Of a stretch of 64,000 nt of DNA, positions 27,665 through 35,705 are shown piece after piece; the first letter of the stretch is position 1; each line of letters begins with the position of its first letter. A program made the translations under genes and the position numbers. Where the stretch lies: positions 1 through 64,000 of the forward strand of contig DXHY01000027.1 of assembly GCA_019113175.1 (NCBI GenBank). The letters are read 5' to 3'. Origin of the DNA: Candidatus Eisenbergiella stercoravium. GTDB lineage: Bacteria > Bacillota > Clostridia > Lachnospirales > Lachnospiraceae. The notes under the pieces were generated by a model that was given only the letters and a program-made list of their open reading frames with translations, did no database searches and was not told the origin of the DNA.

Positions 27665-28973
27665 GGGTTCGTGTTCCGTCCTTCTTAGATGTCCCGGATT
27701 CAGCGCTTCCGATGAGCTTTTTCTGAAAGGACAGGGAGCCGAAGGCCACGACGACGCCATCCTTTCCCGCAAGGAGCCTTGCCAGCTCCGCCGCCTCCTG
27801 TGGGCTGTCCGCCGCCGTCACGTTCGCGCAGTATGGCCTGACCAGATCCGCCAGCATGAGAGGCGGCATGGAACGGGGATTCGCACTGTCCGAGGTGGTG
27901 ACCACCGCTTCCGGCACATCACAGGTGAGACGGACGATCTTTTCCGCCTCCTTGTCCTTTAATATTCCCATTATATAGACGATTCTCCGATTTGTAAAAT
28001 AAAACCGGACCGATTCCATCAGGCGTCTCGCTCCGTCCTCATTGTGCGCTCCGTCTACGATGAACAAAGGCTTCCCTTCCATCACCTGAAAACGGCCGGG
28101 CCACGCAGCCTCTGAAAGCCCCTGTCTTAAGCTTTCCTCCGGAACCGGAAATCCTGTTTCAGAAAGAGCGCGTAGCGCTTCCAGTGCCAGAACCGCATTG
28201 TCAATCTGCCAGGTTCCCGCCAGAGAAATAGAAAGATTTTTCATGCCGCCGTACGAAAAACGCTGCCCCTTCAGGCTGCGGCGGATTCCGGAAGCCTTCT
28301 CCGGATCTGCCACTACAAGAGGACAGCCCTTTTCCTCACAGGCCGCCCGGATCACCTCCATGGCCTCCTCCGGCTGCTTCAGGCTCACCACCCGGCTTCC
28401 CGGCTTGATGATTCCGGCTTTTTGAGCGGCGATCTTTCCCAGGGTATCTCCCAGCACCGCCATGTGATCCATGCTGATGGAAGCAAACACACAGACCAGT
28501 GGAGCCGGAATCACGTTGGTCGCATCCTCCAGCCCTCCCATCCCCGTTTCCAGTACGACAATGTCGCAGCCCTTTTCCTGAAACCAGAGAAAAGCCAGTG
28601 CCGTTTCCACCTCAAAATATGTGGGATGCAAAAAGCCCGCTGCCGCAAGCTCTTCCGCCGCCCGGCTCACCCGTTCCATATACCTTGCATATTCCGCTTT
28701 GGCAATCATTTTCCGGTTCACCTGAAAACTCTCCCGATGCTCCAGCACGGCCGGTGAAGAATAGGCTCCCGTCCGGTATCCCGCACATGTAAGTACGGAG
28801 GAGAGCATGGCCAGCACGCTGCCCTTGCCGTTGGTGCCGGCAATATGAACGATTTTCAGCTTCTCCTGCGGATTTCCCAGCTTTTCCAGAAGCCTTTTTA
28901 TGCTGTCAAGTCCCGGAACAACACCGTACCTTTTACAATCCTGTATATATTCCAACGCTCTGTTATAGTCCAT
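27630..28973 (-). CDS. folC: Folylpolyglutamate synthase / dihydrofolate synthase
   Basis: 447 residues. Adds glutamate to dihydropteroate and folates. Mur-ligase-type ATP site VHIAGTNGKGSVLAMLSSVL (about 42-61), HPTYFEVETALAFLWF, VLETGMGGLEDATNVI, FIVDGAHNEDGARRL and TTSDSANPRS are present. First gene of the folate operon. The C-terminal tail (TLRHGGKI) is read from the left direct repeat of hairpin element C, so the natural terminus may have been changed by that element. No THF riboswitch was recognised in the 68-nt gap upstream. Confidence 0.95.
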   Translation of the reverse strand: MDYNRALEYIQDCKRYGVVPGLDSIKRLLEKLGNPQEKLKIVHIAGTNGKGSVLAMLSSVLTCAGYRTGAYSSPAVLEHRESFQVNRKMIAKAEYARYMERVSRAAEELAAAGFLHPTYFEVETALAFLWFQEKGCDIVVLETGMGGLEDATNVIPAPLVCVFASISMDHMAVLGDTLGKIAAQKAGIIKPGSRVVSLKQPEEAMEVIRAACEEKGCPLVVADPEKASGIRRSLKGQRFSYGGMKNLSISLAGTWQIDNAVLALEALRALSETGFPVPEESLRQGLSEAAWPGRFQVMEGKPLFIVDGAHNEDGARRLMESVRFYFTNRRIVYIMGILKDKEAEKIVRLTCDVPEAVVTTSDSANPRSMPPLMLADLVRPYCANVTAADSPQEAAELARLLAGKDGVVVAFGSLSFQKKLIGSAESGTSKKDGTRTPAKTLRHGGKI

Positions 28974-29041
28974 CTGTGAAGCTCCGCCTCCTTTACGACA
29001 TTTTCAGGGATAAAAAATAAAAAAACGGATACACTGTCCGT

Positions 29042-29461
29042 ATGCGGAAATTCAGAATATTCATTCAAAACTTCATAAAATGCGGGATCCTTGGCTGGTG
29101 CCTGGAAATCATCTTCACATCCCTGCAGGCTCTGCGCAGGCGGGATTATACGCTGCGGGGCGTCACCTCCCTGTGGATGTTTCCCATCTATGGAGCAGGC
29201 TGCCTTCTCACCCCTTTTTTCCAGCTGTTCCGGCGTCTGCACTGGACAATGCGGGGCGGTATATATGCGGCATTCATTCTCGCCGCCGAATATCTGTCCG
29301 GCAGCCTGCTGTGGAAAAGAGGCCTCTGCCCATGGGATTATGGAAGAGCCCGCTGGAACATCAGCCGCGTCATACGCCTGGATTATATTCCATGCTGGGC
29401 CGCCACCGGACTTCTGATGGAACGCGCAACGAGGGACGCAGGAAGCGTCCCCCGACACTGA
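29042..29461 (+). CDS. Small CmpB-type (PF06541-like) membrane protein
   Basis: 139 residues with about four hydrophobic segments. GILGWCLEIIFTSL, the central SLWMFPIYGAGCLLTP and LAAEYLSGSLLWKRGLCPWDYGRARWNISRVIRLDYIP match the pattern of proteins labelled putative ABC transporter type IV/CmpB; transport by these has not been shown to my knowledge. A second, longer member is at 48276-49277. It is on the plus strand between minus-strand folC and MATE genes, and its ribosome site is weak. Confidence 0.75.
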   Translation: MRKFRIFIQNFIKCGILGWCLEIIFTSLQALRRRDYTLRGVTSLWMFPIYGAGCLLTPFFQLFRRLHWTMRGGIYAAFILAAEYLSGSLLWKRGLCPWDYGRARWNISRVIRLDYIPCWAATGLLMERATRDAGSVPRH

Positions 29462-29510
29462 AGCCGAAGCCGGCTCCGGATACCTTTTTCCCGGACAGCC
29501 ATCAGATTTT

Positions 29511-30911
29511 TTACGGTACAGCGCTTCCGAAACTCTCCTGCGCCAACTGTTCCTCTGCCGCCTGTGCAAGCGCCGCAGCCTTTTCCCGTTCCATCTTTTT
29601 CATGGTAAACCGGTATGCGATAAACAGGAAAATCCCGGCGAAGCACCAGGCGCTCGCATTTGCCAGGCACACGCCCTCATAGCTTAAGAGGCTTGCGGCC
29701 ACGACAGCAAGCACCGCACGGCTGAAAAGCTCCACTACACCGCCCATCATGGGCATAAACCCATAGCCGCAGCTCTGCATCACATTCCGGTAAATGTAAA
29801 TCATACCCAGCGGAATGAAAAATGCGCCGCAGATTCCGATATAGGTTCTTGCATAGCCCAGCACCTCTGTCACATCTCCGGATACGAACAGACGGATGAT
29901 CCAGGGCAGGGCAAACTGTACCGCCACATAGATGAATACGGCATAGACTGCTGAAATCCAGAATGCGATCCGGCTTCCCTTTTTGATCCTGTCCAGATCG
30001 TTGACGCCACGGTTCTGCCCGCAGTAAGTCGCCATGGTCATTCCCATCGCAACGAATACCTGCGTCACCAGCTGCTCCACCTTGCAGGCCGCGGTATATG
30101 CCGCGATGACCGTAGAACCCAGCAGATTCAGAGCCGCCTGCACCATGATGGTTCCCACTGCCGTGATGGAAAACTGCAGTGCCATCGGCACACCCACTGA
30201 AATCTGATTGCGCACGCACCAGCGGTCCAGCCGGAAATGATCCTTTCTCAGGGAAAGTGCCGGCACCTTTTTGATCATGTAGATCAGGCAAAGAACGCCG
30301 GAAATTCCCTGTGACGCCACCGTTGCGATGGCCGCTCCCGCAACTCCCATATGGAAGTTAATGATCAGCACAAGATCGCCGACCACGTTGATAGCCGCGG
30401 ACAGAATCAGGAAATACAGCGGGACCCTGCTGTTTCCCACCGCCCGCAGGATGCTGGAAAGCAGATTGTAAAGGACGGAGCAGCCCATTCCCCAGCAGAT
30501 GATCAGAATATAGGTCTTGGACATCTGCATGATATCCTCCGGCGTCTGCATCACACGGAGCAGCCAGTCCATGATCAGCACGCTCACCGCCGTCATCACG
30601 ATGGTGACCACCACGGAAAGCACCGCGGCGTTTCCCACACTCTTCTTCATCCCTTCCAGATCACCGGCTCCAAACCGCTGCGCGGTCTGCACTGTAAAGC
30701 CGGTGGTCAGTCCCTGCAGAAAGCCAAGGATCAGGAAAGAGATTGTACCTGTGGCTCCTACGGCGGCCAGCGCCTGTACACCCACAAAGCGGCCCACAAT
30801 CACCGTGTCCGCCAGATTATACAGCTGTTGAAACAGATTTCCGAGAATGATCGGAATAATGAATTTAACGATCAGCCTGAAGGGACTGCCCTTTGTCATA
30901 TCCAGTTCCAT
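29511..30911 (-). CDS. MATE-family efflux transporter
   Basis: 466 residues with about twelve membrane segments in two similar halves. FIIPIILGNLFQQLYNLADTVIVGRFVG and the matching later half are typical of cation-coupled MATE multidrug exporters. ATG 30911 (MELDMTKG) is used rather than the track's earlier GTG. It lies 42 nt downstream of a PH-domain gene on the same strand. The substrate cannot be told from sequence. Confidence 0.92.
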   Translation of the reverse strand: MELDMTKGSPFRLIVKFIIPIILGNLFQQLYNLADTVIVGRFVGVQALAAVGATGTISFLILGFLQGLTTGFTVQTAQRFGAGDLEGMKKSVGNAAVLSVVVTIVMTAVSVLIMDWLLRVMQTPEDIMQMSKTYILIICWGMGCSVLYNLLSSILRAVGNSRVPLYFLILSAAINVVGDLVLIINFHMGVAGAAIATVASQGISGVLCLIYMIKKVPALSLRKDHFRLDRWCVRNQISVGVPMALQFSITAVGTIMVQAALNLLGSTVIAAYTAACKVEQLVTQVFVAMGMTMATYCGQNRGVNDLDRIKKGSRIAFWISAVYAVFIYVAVQFALPWIIRLFVSGDVTEVLGYARTYIGICGAFFIPLGMIYIYRNVMQSCGYGFMPMMGGVVELFSRAVLAVVAASLLSYEGVCLANASAWCFAGIFLFIAYRFTMKKMEREKAAALAQAAEEQLAQESFGSAVP

Positions 30912-30953
30912 GCTTCCCACCTTATCCTTCTATATGAAAAACTCCGTCAGACT

Positions 30954-31352
30954 TTACAGCCCATTGTCTTCTGCATCCGCTTCTTCTGCGCCGATATCCA
31001 GCATATTCATGGTTCTTCTGCGCATGCGCGCCTTTTCCGAAGCGTCCAGAATAAAATTCTTGATCGCCCGCGCATTCTTCACATTCCGGATCAGAAGCGT
31101 GGGGCTGGTAGTATCGCCTGTGAAGCATCTTACCGTTCCAAGGCCGAAAATACGCTGCGGCAGAGACTCCAGAAGCTCCACGTCCTGTACCTTGTACATG
31201 TAGCAGTCGTTTTCCTTCTTATTTAAAAAGCCCTCCGACACCGTAATCATATCCTCCCCCACCGTATAAACCGTAAAGGTGAAGGGAAGCGCCAACAGAA
31301 TCCATCGTTTTCTCTCGCGGAACTGAATTTCCCCATTTTTTCTTTCGTCCAT
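30954..31352 (-). CDS. Bacterial PH-domain (YdbT/bPH2-like) protein
   Basis: 132 residues, no clear membrane segment. The core TFTVYTVGEDMITVSEGFLNKKENDCYMYKVQDVELLESLPQRIFGLGTVRCFTGD resembles the DUF304 / bPH2 fold, and the C-terminus is charged and acidic. Function unknown. ATG 31352 chosen over the track's 31391 because AAAGGGAG precedes it. It is transcribed away from pyrBI and just upstream of the MATE gene. Confidence 0.7.
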   Translation of the reverse strand: MDERKNGEIQFRERKRWILLALPFTFTVYTVGEDMITVSEGFLNKKENDCYMYKVQDVELLESLPQRIFGLGTVRCFTGDTTSPTLLIRNVKNARAIKNFILDASEKARMRRRTMNMLDIGAEEADAEDNGL

Positions 31353-31519
31353 CCCGGTCTCCCTTTCTGAAGCTTTTTTACGTTCTGTCAAGCTGTTGAT
31401 TCGTGTAGATTATAATCTATCTGATGCTCTTTTGCAAAGGTTTTCTACAGGTTTTTCCTTCTTCCTTTTCCTGCTCCGTCTTTCCGTTTTCACGCTCTTA
31501 ATTATATGTTTTTCCGTCC

Positions 31520-31548
31520 TTGAAACTGCAGGCTCCCTGTGCTATAAT
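31520..31548 (+). promoter_or_regulatory. pyrBI promoter
   Basis: TTGAAA (31520-31525), 17-nt spacer, TATAAT (31543-31548): a near-consensus sigma-A promoter. The predicted start is about 31555, giving a leader of roughly 265 nt before pyrB. Confidence 0.85.
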
Positions 31549-31594
31549 GTCACGAAACCAAATGGGAAACGGGAAAACACGCCGGGAGGATAAA

Positions 31595-31639
31595 ATGAGG
31601 ACAAGCGCAGGCTGTTGCAACTGCAGAAATTTAAGCTGA
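31595..31639 (+). CDS. Putative pyrBI leader peptide (14 aa, Cys-rich)
   Basis: ATG with GGGAGG 5 nt upstream, encoding MRTSAGCCNCRNLS. Too short for the ORF track. Its stop codon ends exactly where the 5' arm of the following T-tailed hairpin begins, so a ribosome finishing this peptide would cover the hairpin. That layout resembles transcription-translation coupled attenuation such as enterobacterial pyrBI. Translation itself is inferred from the ribosome site and position. Confidence 0.55.
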   Translation: MRTSAGCCNCRNLS

Positions 31640-31675
31640 AATCGAAGGGATTTTCTTTCTCTTCGATTTTATTTT
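31639..31675 (+). terminator. Attenuator-like hairpin in the pyrBI leader
   Basis: AAATCGAAG, a pyrimidine-rich loop (GGATTTTCTTTCT), CTTCGATTT and a TTTTATTTT tail. AT-rich and 9 bp, so weaker than the other terminators here. The loop and tail are dominated by T and C, which suits a pause responsive to pyrimidine nucleotide levels. No PyrR anti-terminator motif was recognised. Confidence 0.55.
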
Positions 31676-31679
31676 GCGC

Positions 31680-31776
31680 GATAAGCCCGGCAGGCGGCCG
31701 TCATGCCTGCATGATCGGCCATTTGCCGGGCAAGTACAGCGAGCGGCATTTATGCCGTGAGATGAACGCATCCCCT
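31680..31776 (+). repeat. Dispersed leader repeat, copy 1 (pyrB leader)
   Basis: 97 nt, about 89% identical to copy 2 (45367-45460, opposite strand) apart from one 3-nt indel. It folds as GCCCGGCA-ggc-GGCCG ... CGGCC-att-TGCCGGGC plus a small CGGCAT/ATGCCG hairpin. It also keeps an open frame encoding ISPAGGRHACM...LPGKYSERHLCRE, which runs to a stop at 31815, just before pyrB. In both copies the repeat lies in the leader and points toward the gene. Confidence 0.75.
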
Positions 31777-31821
31777 CCGCCGCGGTTTTCCTTCAGTCCA
31801 GGGAAGGAGACATAAATAAAT

Positions 31822-32745
31822 ATGAGACATCTGATGAACCCTCTTGATTTTTCCGTAGAGGAGCTGGACAGGCTGTTCGAGCTTGCCGCTGATATTGAGG
31901 CAAATCCCGCGGCCTATGCCCACGCCTGCGCCGGTAAAAAGCTCGCCACCTGCTTCTATGAGCCCAGCACCAGAACCCGGCTGAGCTTTGAAGCCGCCAT
32001 GCTGAATCTGGGCGGAAACGTGCTCGGCTTCTCTGACGCGGCATCCTCCTCTGCCTCCAAAGGGGAAAGCGTTGCCGATACCATCCGCATTATCTCCTGC
32101 TATGCCGATATCTGCGCCATGCGCCATCCCAAGGAAGGCGCTCCCATGGTCGCGGCATCCTTTTCCGGCATTCCCGTCATCAACGCGGGTGACGGCGGCC
32201 ACCAGCATCCCACCCAGACGCTGACGGACCTGATGACCATCCGCAGCCTGAAGGGAAGGCTGAACCACCTGACCGTCGGCCTGTGCGGAGACCTGAAATT
32301 CGGCCGCACCGTTCATTCCCTCATCAACGCGCTATCCAGATACGACGACATCCGGTTCATTTTCATCTCTCCGGAGGAGCTGCGGGTTCCGGACTATGTC
32401 ATCGAGATGCTGAAAGAGAAAAATATCCCCTATGAGGAGGTCATCCGCCTGGAGGACAGCCTGCAGCAGCTGGATCTTCTGTACATGACCCGGGTGCAGC
32501 GGGAACGCTTCTTCAACGAAGAGGACTATGTCCGCCTGAAGGATTTCTACATCCTTGACAAGGCAAAGCTGAGCCTTGCTCCCGCGGATATGCTGGTCCT
32601 GCATCCCCTTCCCAGGGTGAATGAAATTTCCGTGGATGTGGATGACGATCCCCGCGCCGTCTATTTCAAGCAGGCTCAATACGGCGTATATGTCCGCATG
32701 GCCCTGATCCTCACCCTGCTCGGCCTGACGGAAAAGAAGGCATAA
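31822..32745 (+). CDS. pyrB: Aspartate carbamoyltransferase catalytic subunit
   Basis: 307 residues. Condenses carbamoyl phosphate and aspartate, the committed step of pyrimidine synthesis. Signatures: [17 protein letters not shown] (about 46-62) with the STRTR carbamoyl-phosphate site, [27 protein letters not shown], and [11 protein letters not shown] near the end. AAGGAG precedes ATG 31822. It is followed by pyrI, so the enzyme is probably the allosteric PyrB-PyrI form. Confidence 0.97.
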   Translation: MRHLMNPLDFSVEELDRLFELAADIEANPAAYAHACAGKKLATCFYEPSTRTRLSFEAAMLNLGGNVLGFSDAASSSASKGESVADTIRIISCYADICAMRHPKEGAPMVAASFSGIPVINAGDGGHQHPTQTLTDLMTIRSLKGRLNHLTVGLCGDLKFGRTVHSLINALSRYDDIRFIFISPEELRVPDYVIEMLKEKNIPYEEVIRLEDSLQQLDLLYMTRVQRERFFNEEDYVRLKDFYILDKAKLSLAPADMLVLHPLPRVNEISVDVDDDPRAVYFKQAQYGVYVRMALILTLLGLTEKKA

Positions 32746-32822
32746 GAGCTCTGGATGCTCATAAAAAAGACCTTTTTCACCTGAAACACTGAGCCGCAGC
32801 TGCGGCAGAAGGGAGATTGTTT

Positions 32823-33257
32823 ATGTTAAATGTAGGAAAAATTGAGGAGGGCTTTGTACTCGACCATATCAAAGCAGGAAAAAGCATGTCCATCTATCAT
32901 CACCTGCAGCTGGACAAGCTGGACTGCCCTGTTGCCATCATCAAAAATGCCAGAAGCAATAAAATGGGAAAAAAGGACATCCTGAAAGTGGAATGTGATA
33001 TCAACACGCTCGATCTGGACGTGCTGGCCGTCATCGACCACAACATCACCGTGAATGTCATCAAAAACGGCGAAATCGTCACCAAAAAGGTAGTGTCTCT
33101 TCCAAAGGAAATCAAGAACGTCATCCACTGCAAGAATCCCCGCTGCATCACTTCCATCGAACAGGGTCTTCCGCACATTTTCGTGCTTGCGGATGAGAAA
33201 AAGGAAGTATACCGCTGCAAATACTGCGAAGAGAAATTTGACAGAAGATCTCTGTAA
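32823..33257 (+). CDS. pyrI: Aspartate carbamoyltransferase regulatory subunit
   Basis: 144 residues. Binds CTP/ATP and zinc. N-terminal allosteric domain (GFVLDHIKAGKSMSIYHHLQLDK) and a C-terminal zinc site with four cysteines in CKNPRCITS and CKYCEEKF. ATG 32823 used (GGGAGATTGTTT upstream); the track's 32817 is a TTG. Second gene of the operon, followed by a terminator. Confidence 0.96.
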   Translation: MLNVGKIEEGFVLDHIKAGKSMSIYHHLQLDKLDCPVAIIKNARSNKMGKKDILKVECDINTLDLDVLAVIDHNITVNVIKNGEIVTKKVVSLPKEIKNVIHCKNPRCITSIEQGLPHIFVLADEKKEVYRCKYCEEKFDRRSL

Positions 33258-33281
33258 GCAGCTTCAGCCATAAATACGGCA

Positions 33282-33320
33282 TGCCCGGAAAAGGAGGCTT
33301 CCTTCCGGGCACGTTCTTTT
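33282..33320 (+). terminator. pyrBI terminator
   Basis: TGCCCGGAA, 12-nt loop, TTCCGGGCA (9-bp perfect stem, 33282-33311) followed by a T-rich run with a few interruptions (ACGTTCTTTTGTTC). Confidence 0.7.
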
Positions 33321-33327
33321 GTTCTTT

Positions 33328-33645
33328 CTATTCGTAAAGCTTCGCAAGCAGACGAAACAGACGTTCTATTTGTTCCGTTCGTTCTTCCGGCATCTGACGG
33401 ATGACTCCCTCCGGTATCATAACCGGTGTTTCTCCGGAAAGCAGCCACGTCAGACTCACATCCATCCGTTCATGAACCAGAATCATACGTTCAATGGAAA
33501 GACGTCTGTTTCCTCTTTCAATCTCTCCATAAAAGGTTTCCGACATCTCCAAAAGCTTTGCCGCTTCCTTCTGTGTCAGCCCCAGCGCCTCCCTGCGTAG
33601 CCGAAGCCTGTCTCCAATCTCCACCAGCAGTCCAGTCGCCGCCAT
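33328..33645 (-). CDS. XRE-family HTH regulator
   Basis: 105 residues. An N-terminal Cro/C1-type helix-turn-helix (IGDRLRLRREALGLTQKEAAKLLEMSETFYGEIERGNRRLS, about 8-50) followed by MILVHERMDVSLTWLLSGE and a short C-terminal tail (EERTEQIERLFRLLAKLY). Target unknown. ATG 33645 is chosen because GGAGG lies 7 nt upstream; the track ORF starts inside ugd. It lies 34 nt after ugd on the same strand and converges on pyrI. Confidence 0.85.
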   Translation of the reverse strand: MAATGLLVEIGDRLRLRREALGLTQKEAAKLLEMSETFYGEIERGNRRLSIERMILVHERMDVSLTWLLSGETPVMIPEGVIRQMPEERTEQIERLFRLLAKLYE

Positions 33646-33679
33646 ACCGCTTCCTCCTTCTGTAAGCAAAGCCGCTTTT

Positions 33680-34906
33680 TCAGTCTCTGTGATACAGATC
33701 TCTGGTATACACCTTTTCCCTGTAAGGCTCCAGCTCGGAAGCATAACGGTTTGCAACGATCACATCGCTGGCCTCCGCAAACTTTTCAAAATCACGAATC
33801 ACCCTGGATCCGAAGAAAGACTCATCCTTCAGCGTGGGTTCATAGAGAATCACTTCAGCCCCCTTTCCCTTCAGGCGCTTCATCACTCCCTGAATGGAGC
33901 TCTGGCGGAAATTGTCAGAATCCGTTTTCATGGTGAGACGGTATATTCCCACCGTAACCACATTTCCGCTTTTTCCGCTTCTATCAAAACCTGCTTTTTC
34001 CAGAATCCGGTCCGCGATGAAATCCTTTCTGGTCCGGTTGGCATCCACGATGGCCTCAATAATATTCTCCGGCACATCCTTATAGTTAGCAAGAAGCTGT
34101 TTGGTATCCTTAGGAAGACAGTAGCCGCCATAGCCAAAGGAAGGATTGTTATAATGCGTTCCGATTCTGGGATCCAGACAGACGCCCTCTATAATCTGCC
34201 GGGTATTCAGGCCGCGCACCTCCGCATAGGTATCCAGTTCATTGAAAAAGCAGACACGCAGCGCCAGATAAGTATTTGCAAAAAGCTTCACCGCCTCCGC
34301 TTCCGTGGAATGGGTGATCAGCGTTGGGATATCCTCCTTAATGGCGCCTTCCTTCAAAAGCTCCACAAACTGCTCTGCCTCTTTCCGCCGCTCCTCATGA
34401 TCAGCCGGAATCCCCACGATAATGCGGGAAGGATAGAGGTTATCATACAGCGCATGCCCCTCCCGTAAAAATTCCGGGCTGAACAGAATCCGGTCCGTCC
34501 CGTACTTTTCCCGGACAGCTGCTGTATAACCCACAGGAACCGTGGATTTGACAATCATGACAGCCTTCGGATTCACTCGAAGCACCGTTTCGATCACCGC
34601 CTCCACGGAGGAGGTATCAAAATAGTTTTTCTTTGGATCATAATTGGTCGGGGGGGAAATGATGACGAAATCCGCCTCTCCGTAGGCCTTATCACCATCC
34701 AGAGTGGCGGTCAGATCGAGCGGTTTCTCCGCAAGATATTCCTCAATCTCCTTATCCCGGATCGGTGATCTGCGCTGATTGATCATATCCACCTTTTCAG
34801 GCAGCACATCAACCGCCCAGACCCGGTTATGCTGAGCCAGCAGGATGGCATTGCTTAATCCGACATAACCGGTTCCTGCAATGGCTATGGTAAGCTTTGG
34901 ATTCAT
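33680..34906 (-). CDS. ugd: UDP-glucose 6-dehydrogenase (nucleotide sugar dehydrogenase)
   Basis: 408 residues. Oxidises UDP-glucose to UDP-glucuronate with NAD. N-terminal Rossmann motif [48 protein letters not shown] and the catalytic-cysteine motif [15 protein letters not shown] are present; the C-terminal part binds UDP. ATG 34906 is chosen because GAGGA precedes it. It has its own promoter and a GC hairpin just upstream of the ribosome site. No other capsule or polysaccharide genes are nearby. Confidence 0.92.
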   Translation of the reverse strand: MNPKLTIAIAGTGYVGLSNAILLAQHNRVWAVDVLPEKVDMINQRRSPIRDKEIEEYLAEKPLDLTATLDGDKAYGEADFVIISPPTNYDPKKNYFDTSSVEAVIETVLRVNPKAVMIVKSTVPVGYTAAVREKYGTDRILFSPEFLREGHALYDNLYPSRIIVGIPADHEERRKEAEQFVELLKEGAIKEDIPTLITHSTEAEAVKLFANTYLALRVCFFNELDTYAEVRGLNTRQIIEGVCLDPRIGTHYNNPSFGYGGYCLPKDTKQLLANYKDVPENIIEAIVDANRTRKDFIADRILEKAGFDRSGKSGNVVTVGIYRLTMKTDSDNFRQSSIQGVMKRLKGKGAEVILYEPTLKDESFFGSRVIRDFEKFAEASDVIVANRYASELEPYREKVYTRDLYHRD

Positions 34907-34923
34907 AGTTTTTCCTCTTTTCT

Positions 34924-34938
34924 GCCGCCGGAGGCGGC
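34924..34938 (-). other. GC hairpin directly upstream of the ugd ribosome site
   Basis: GCCGCC-3 nt-GGCGGC followed by AGAAAAGAGGAAAAACT and the ugd ATG. Similar hairpins sit at the same place before the isomerase (38779-38794), DUF4867 (39538-39553) and COG0523 (52350-52365) genes. Confidence 0.6.
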
Positions 34939-35001
34939 GTTCTGTTTTCCACATCACTCAACGGTAATCCGTAAATCCGGTTTTTCCTGATCATTGATCT
35001 G

Positions 35002-35031
35002 ATTATAGCGCAACGGGCCCATACACGTCAA
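35002..35031 (-). promoter_or_regulatory. ugd promoter
   Basis: On the minus strand TTGACG (35026-35031), 18-nt spacer, TATAAT (35002-35007). Confidence 0.7.
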
Positions 35032-35055
35032 TCAACATTGATTCATTCAGCCTAT

Positions 35056-35619
35056 TCAATTCTGTTTTCTATCTTTCTGACCTTTTTTATCTACCTTATC
35101 TTTTTTCAGGGTAGATATGAGTCCGGTCACAAATACTGCAGCAACAAGCACAATAATAACAATCTTCCAGATTCTGGCCTGCTGTGCAGCTCCTCTCTGC
35201 TTTTCCAAAGAAGAAATGAAAACGGCTCCTTCCTCTGCCGAATTTCTCAGCTCCTCATCCAGCTCCGTACCGCCATCTCCGGATGCATCGGTCAGATCCT
35301 GATGCGGCACAAAAAGCGTCTGCCCCTGATAAAAAATCCTGCTCCATCCATTTTCTTCTCCTGTTACAAGGAAACTGGAGCCCGCTGGAAACTCCATTAC
35401 CACGTCAGCCTTTTCGTCGGGTTCCGCTCTCCCCTGGGTATCTTCTGCCGCCGTCATCAGATTTCCCTGCAGAATTCCGGTTCCATCCATACTCTCCTGC
35501 TCCGTATTCTCCGGTTCCGGACCTGCATCTGCATTTCCACAGCCGAAAGCCAGAGCGGCAGCCACCAGAAGACCAACCGTAGCCATATATATCCTTTTTC
35601 CTGTTTTTCTCTTTTCCAT
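35056..35619 (-). CDS. Membrane-anchored SH3-like domain protein
   Basis: 187 residues. An N-terminal hydrophobic segment ending in AFGCGNADAG (a poor lipobox, so possibly a signal anchor rather than lipoprotein), an acidic linker, a bacterial SH3-like region (about 60-110: GRAEPDEKADVVMEFPAGSSFLVTGEENGWSRIFYQGQTLFVP), a second linker and a C-terminal membrane segment WKIVIIVLVAAVFVTGLIS with a lysine-rich tail. Probably an envelope protein contacting peptidoglycan; function inferred only. ATG 35619 replaces the track's upstream TTG. It follows a secreted-protein gene. Confidence 0.7.
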   Translation of the reverse strand: MEKRKTGKRIYMATVGLLVAAALAFGCGNADAGPEPENTEQESMDGTGILQGNLMTAAEDTQGRAEPDEKADVVMEFPAGSSFLVTGEENGWSRIFYQGQTLFVPHQDLTDASGDGGTELDEELRNSAEEGAVFISSLEKQRGAAQQARIWKIVIIVLVAAVFVTGLISTLKKDKVDKKGQKDRKQN

Positions 35620-35638
35620 CTTTTTCCCCAATATGAAT

Positions 35639-35677
35639 GCTGGGAAACAGCCGCTGTATCAACGGCCGTTTCCCAGC
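35639..35677. other. Intergenic hairpin between two envelope-protein genes
   Basis: GCTGGGAAAC-g-GCCG ... CGGC-t-GTTTCCCAGC on the minus strand, about 15 bp in total with a short loop. No T tract follows on either strand, so a processing or stability element is as likely as a terminator. Confidence 0.55.
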
Positions 35678-35705
35678 TTACATAAAATCTTCTTTAACTT
35701 TCAGA

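Noticed and set aside
28974-29041. THF riboswitch in front of the folate operon
   Set aside because: The gap is only 68 nt and shows none of the expected conserved segments.
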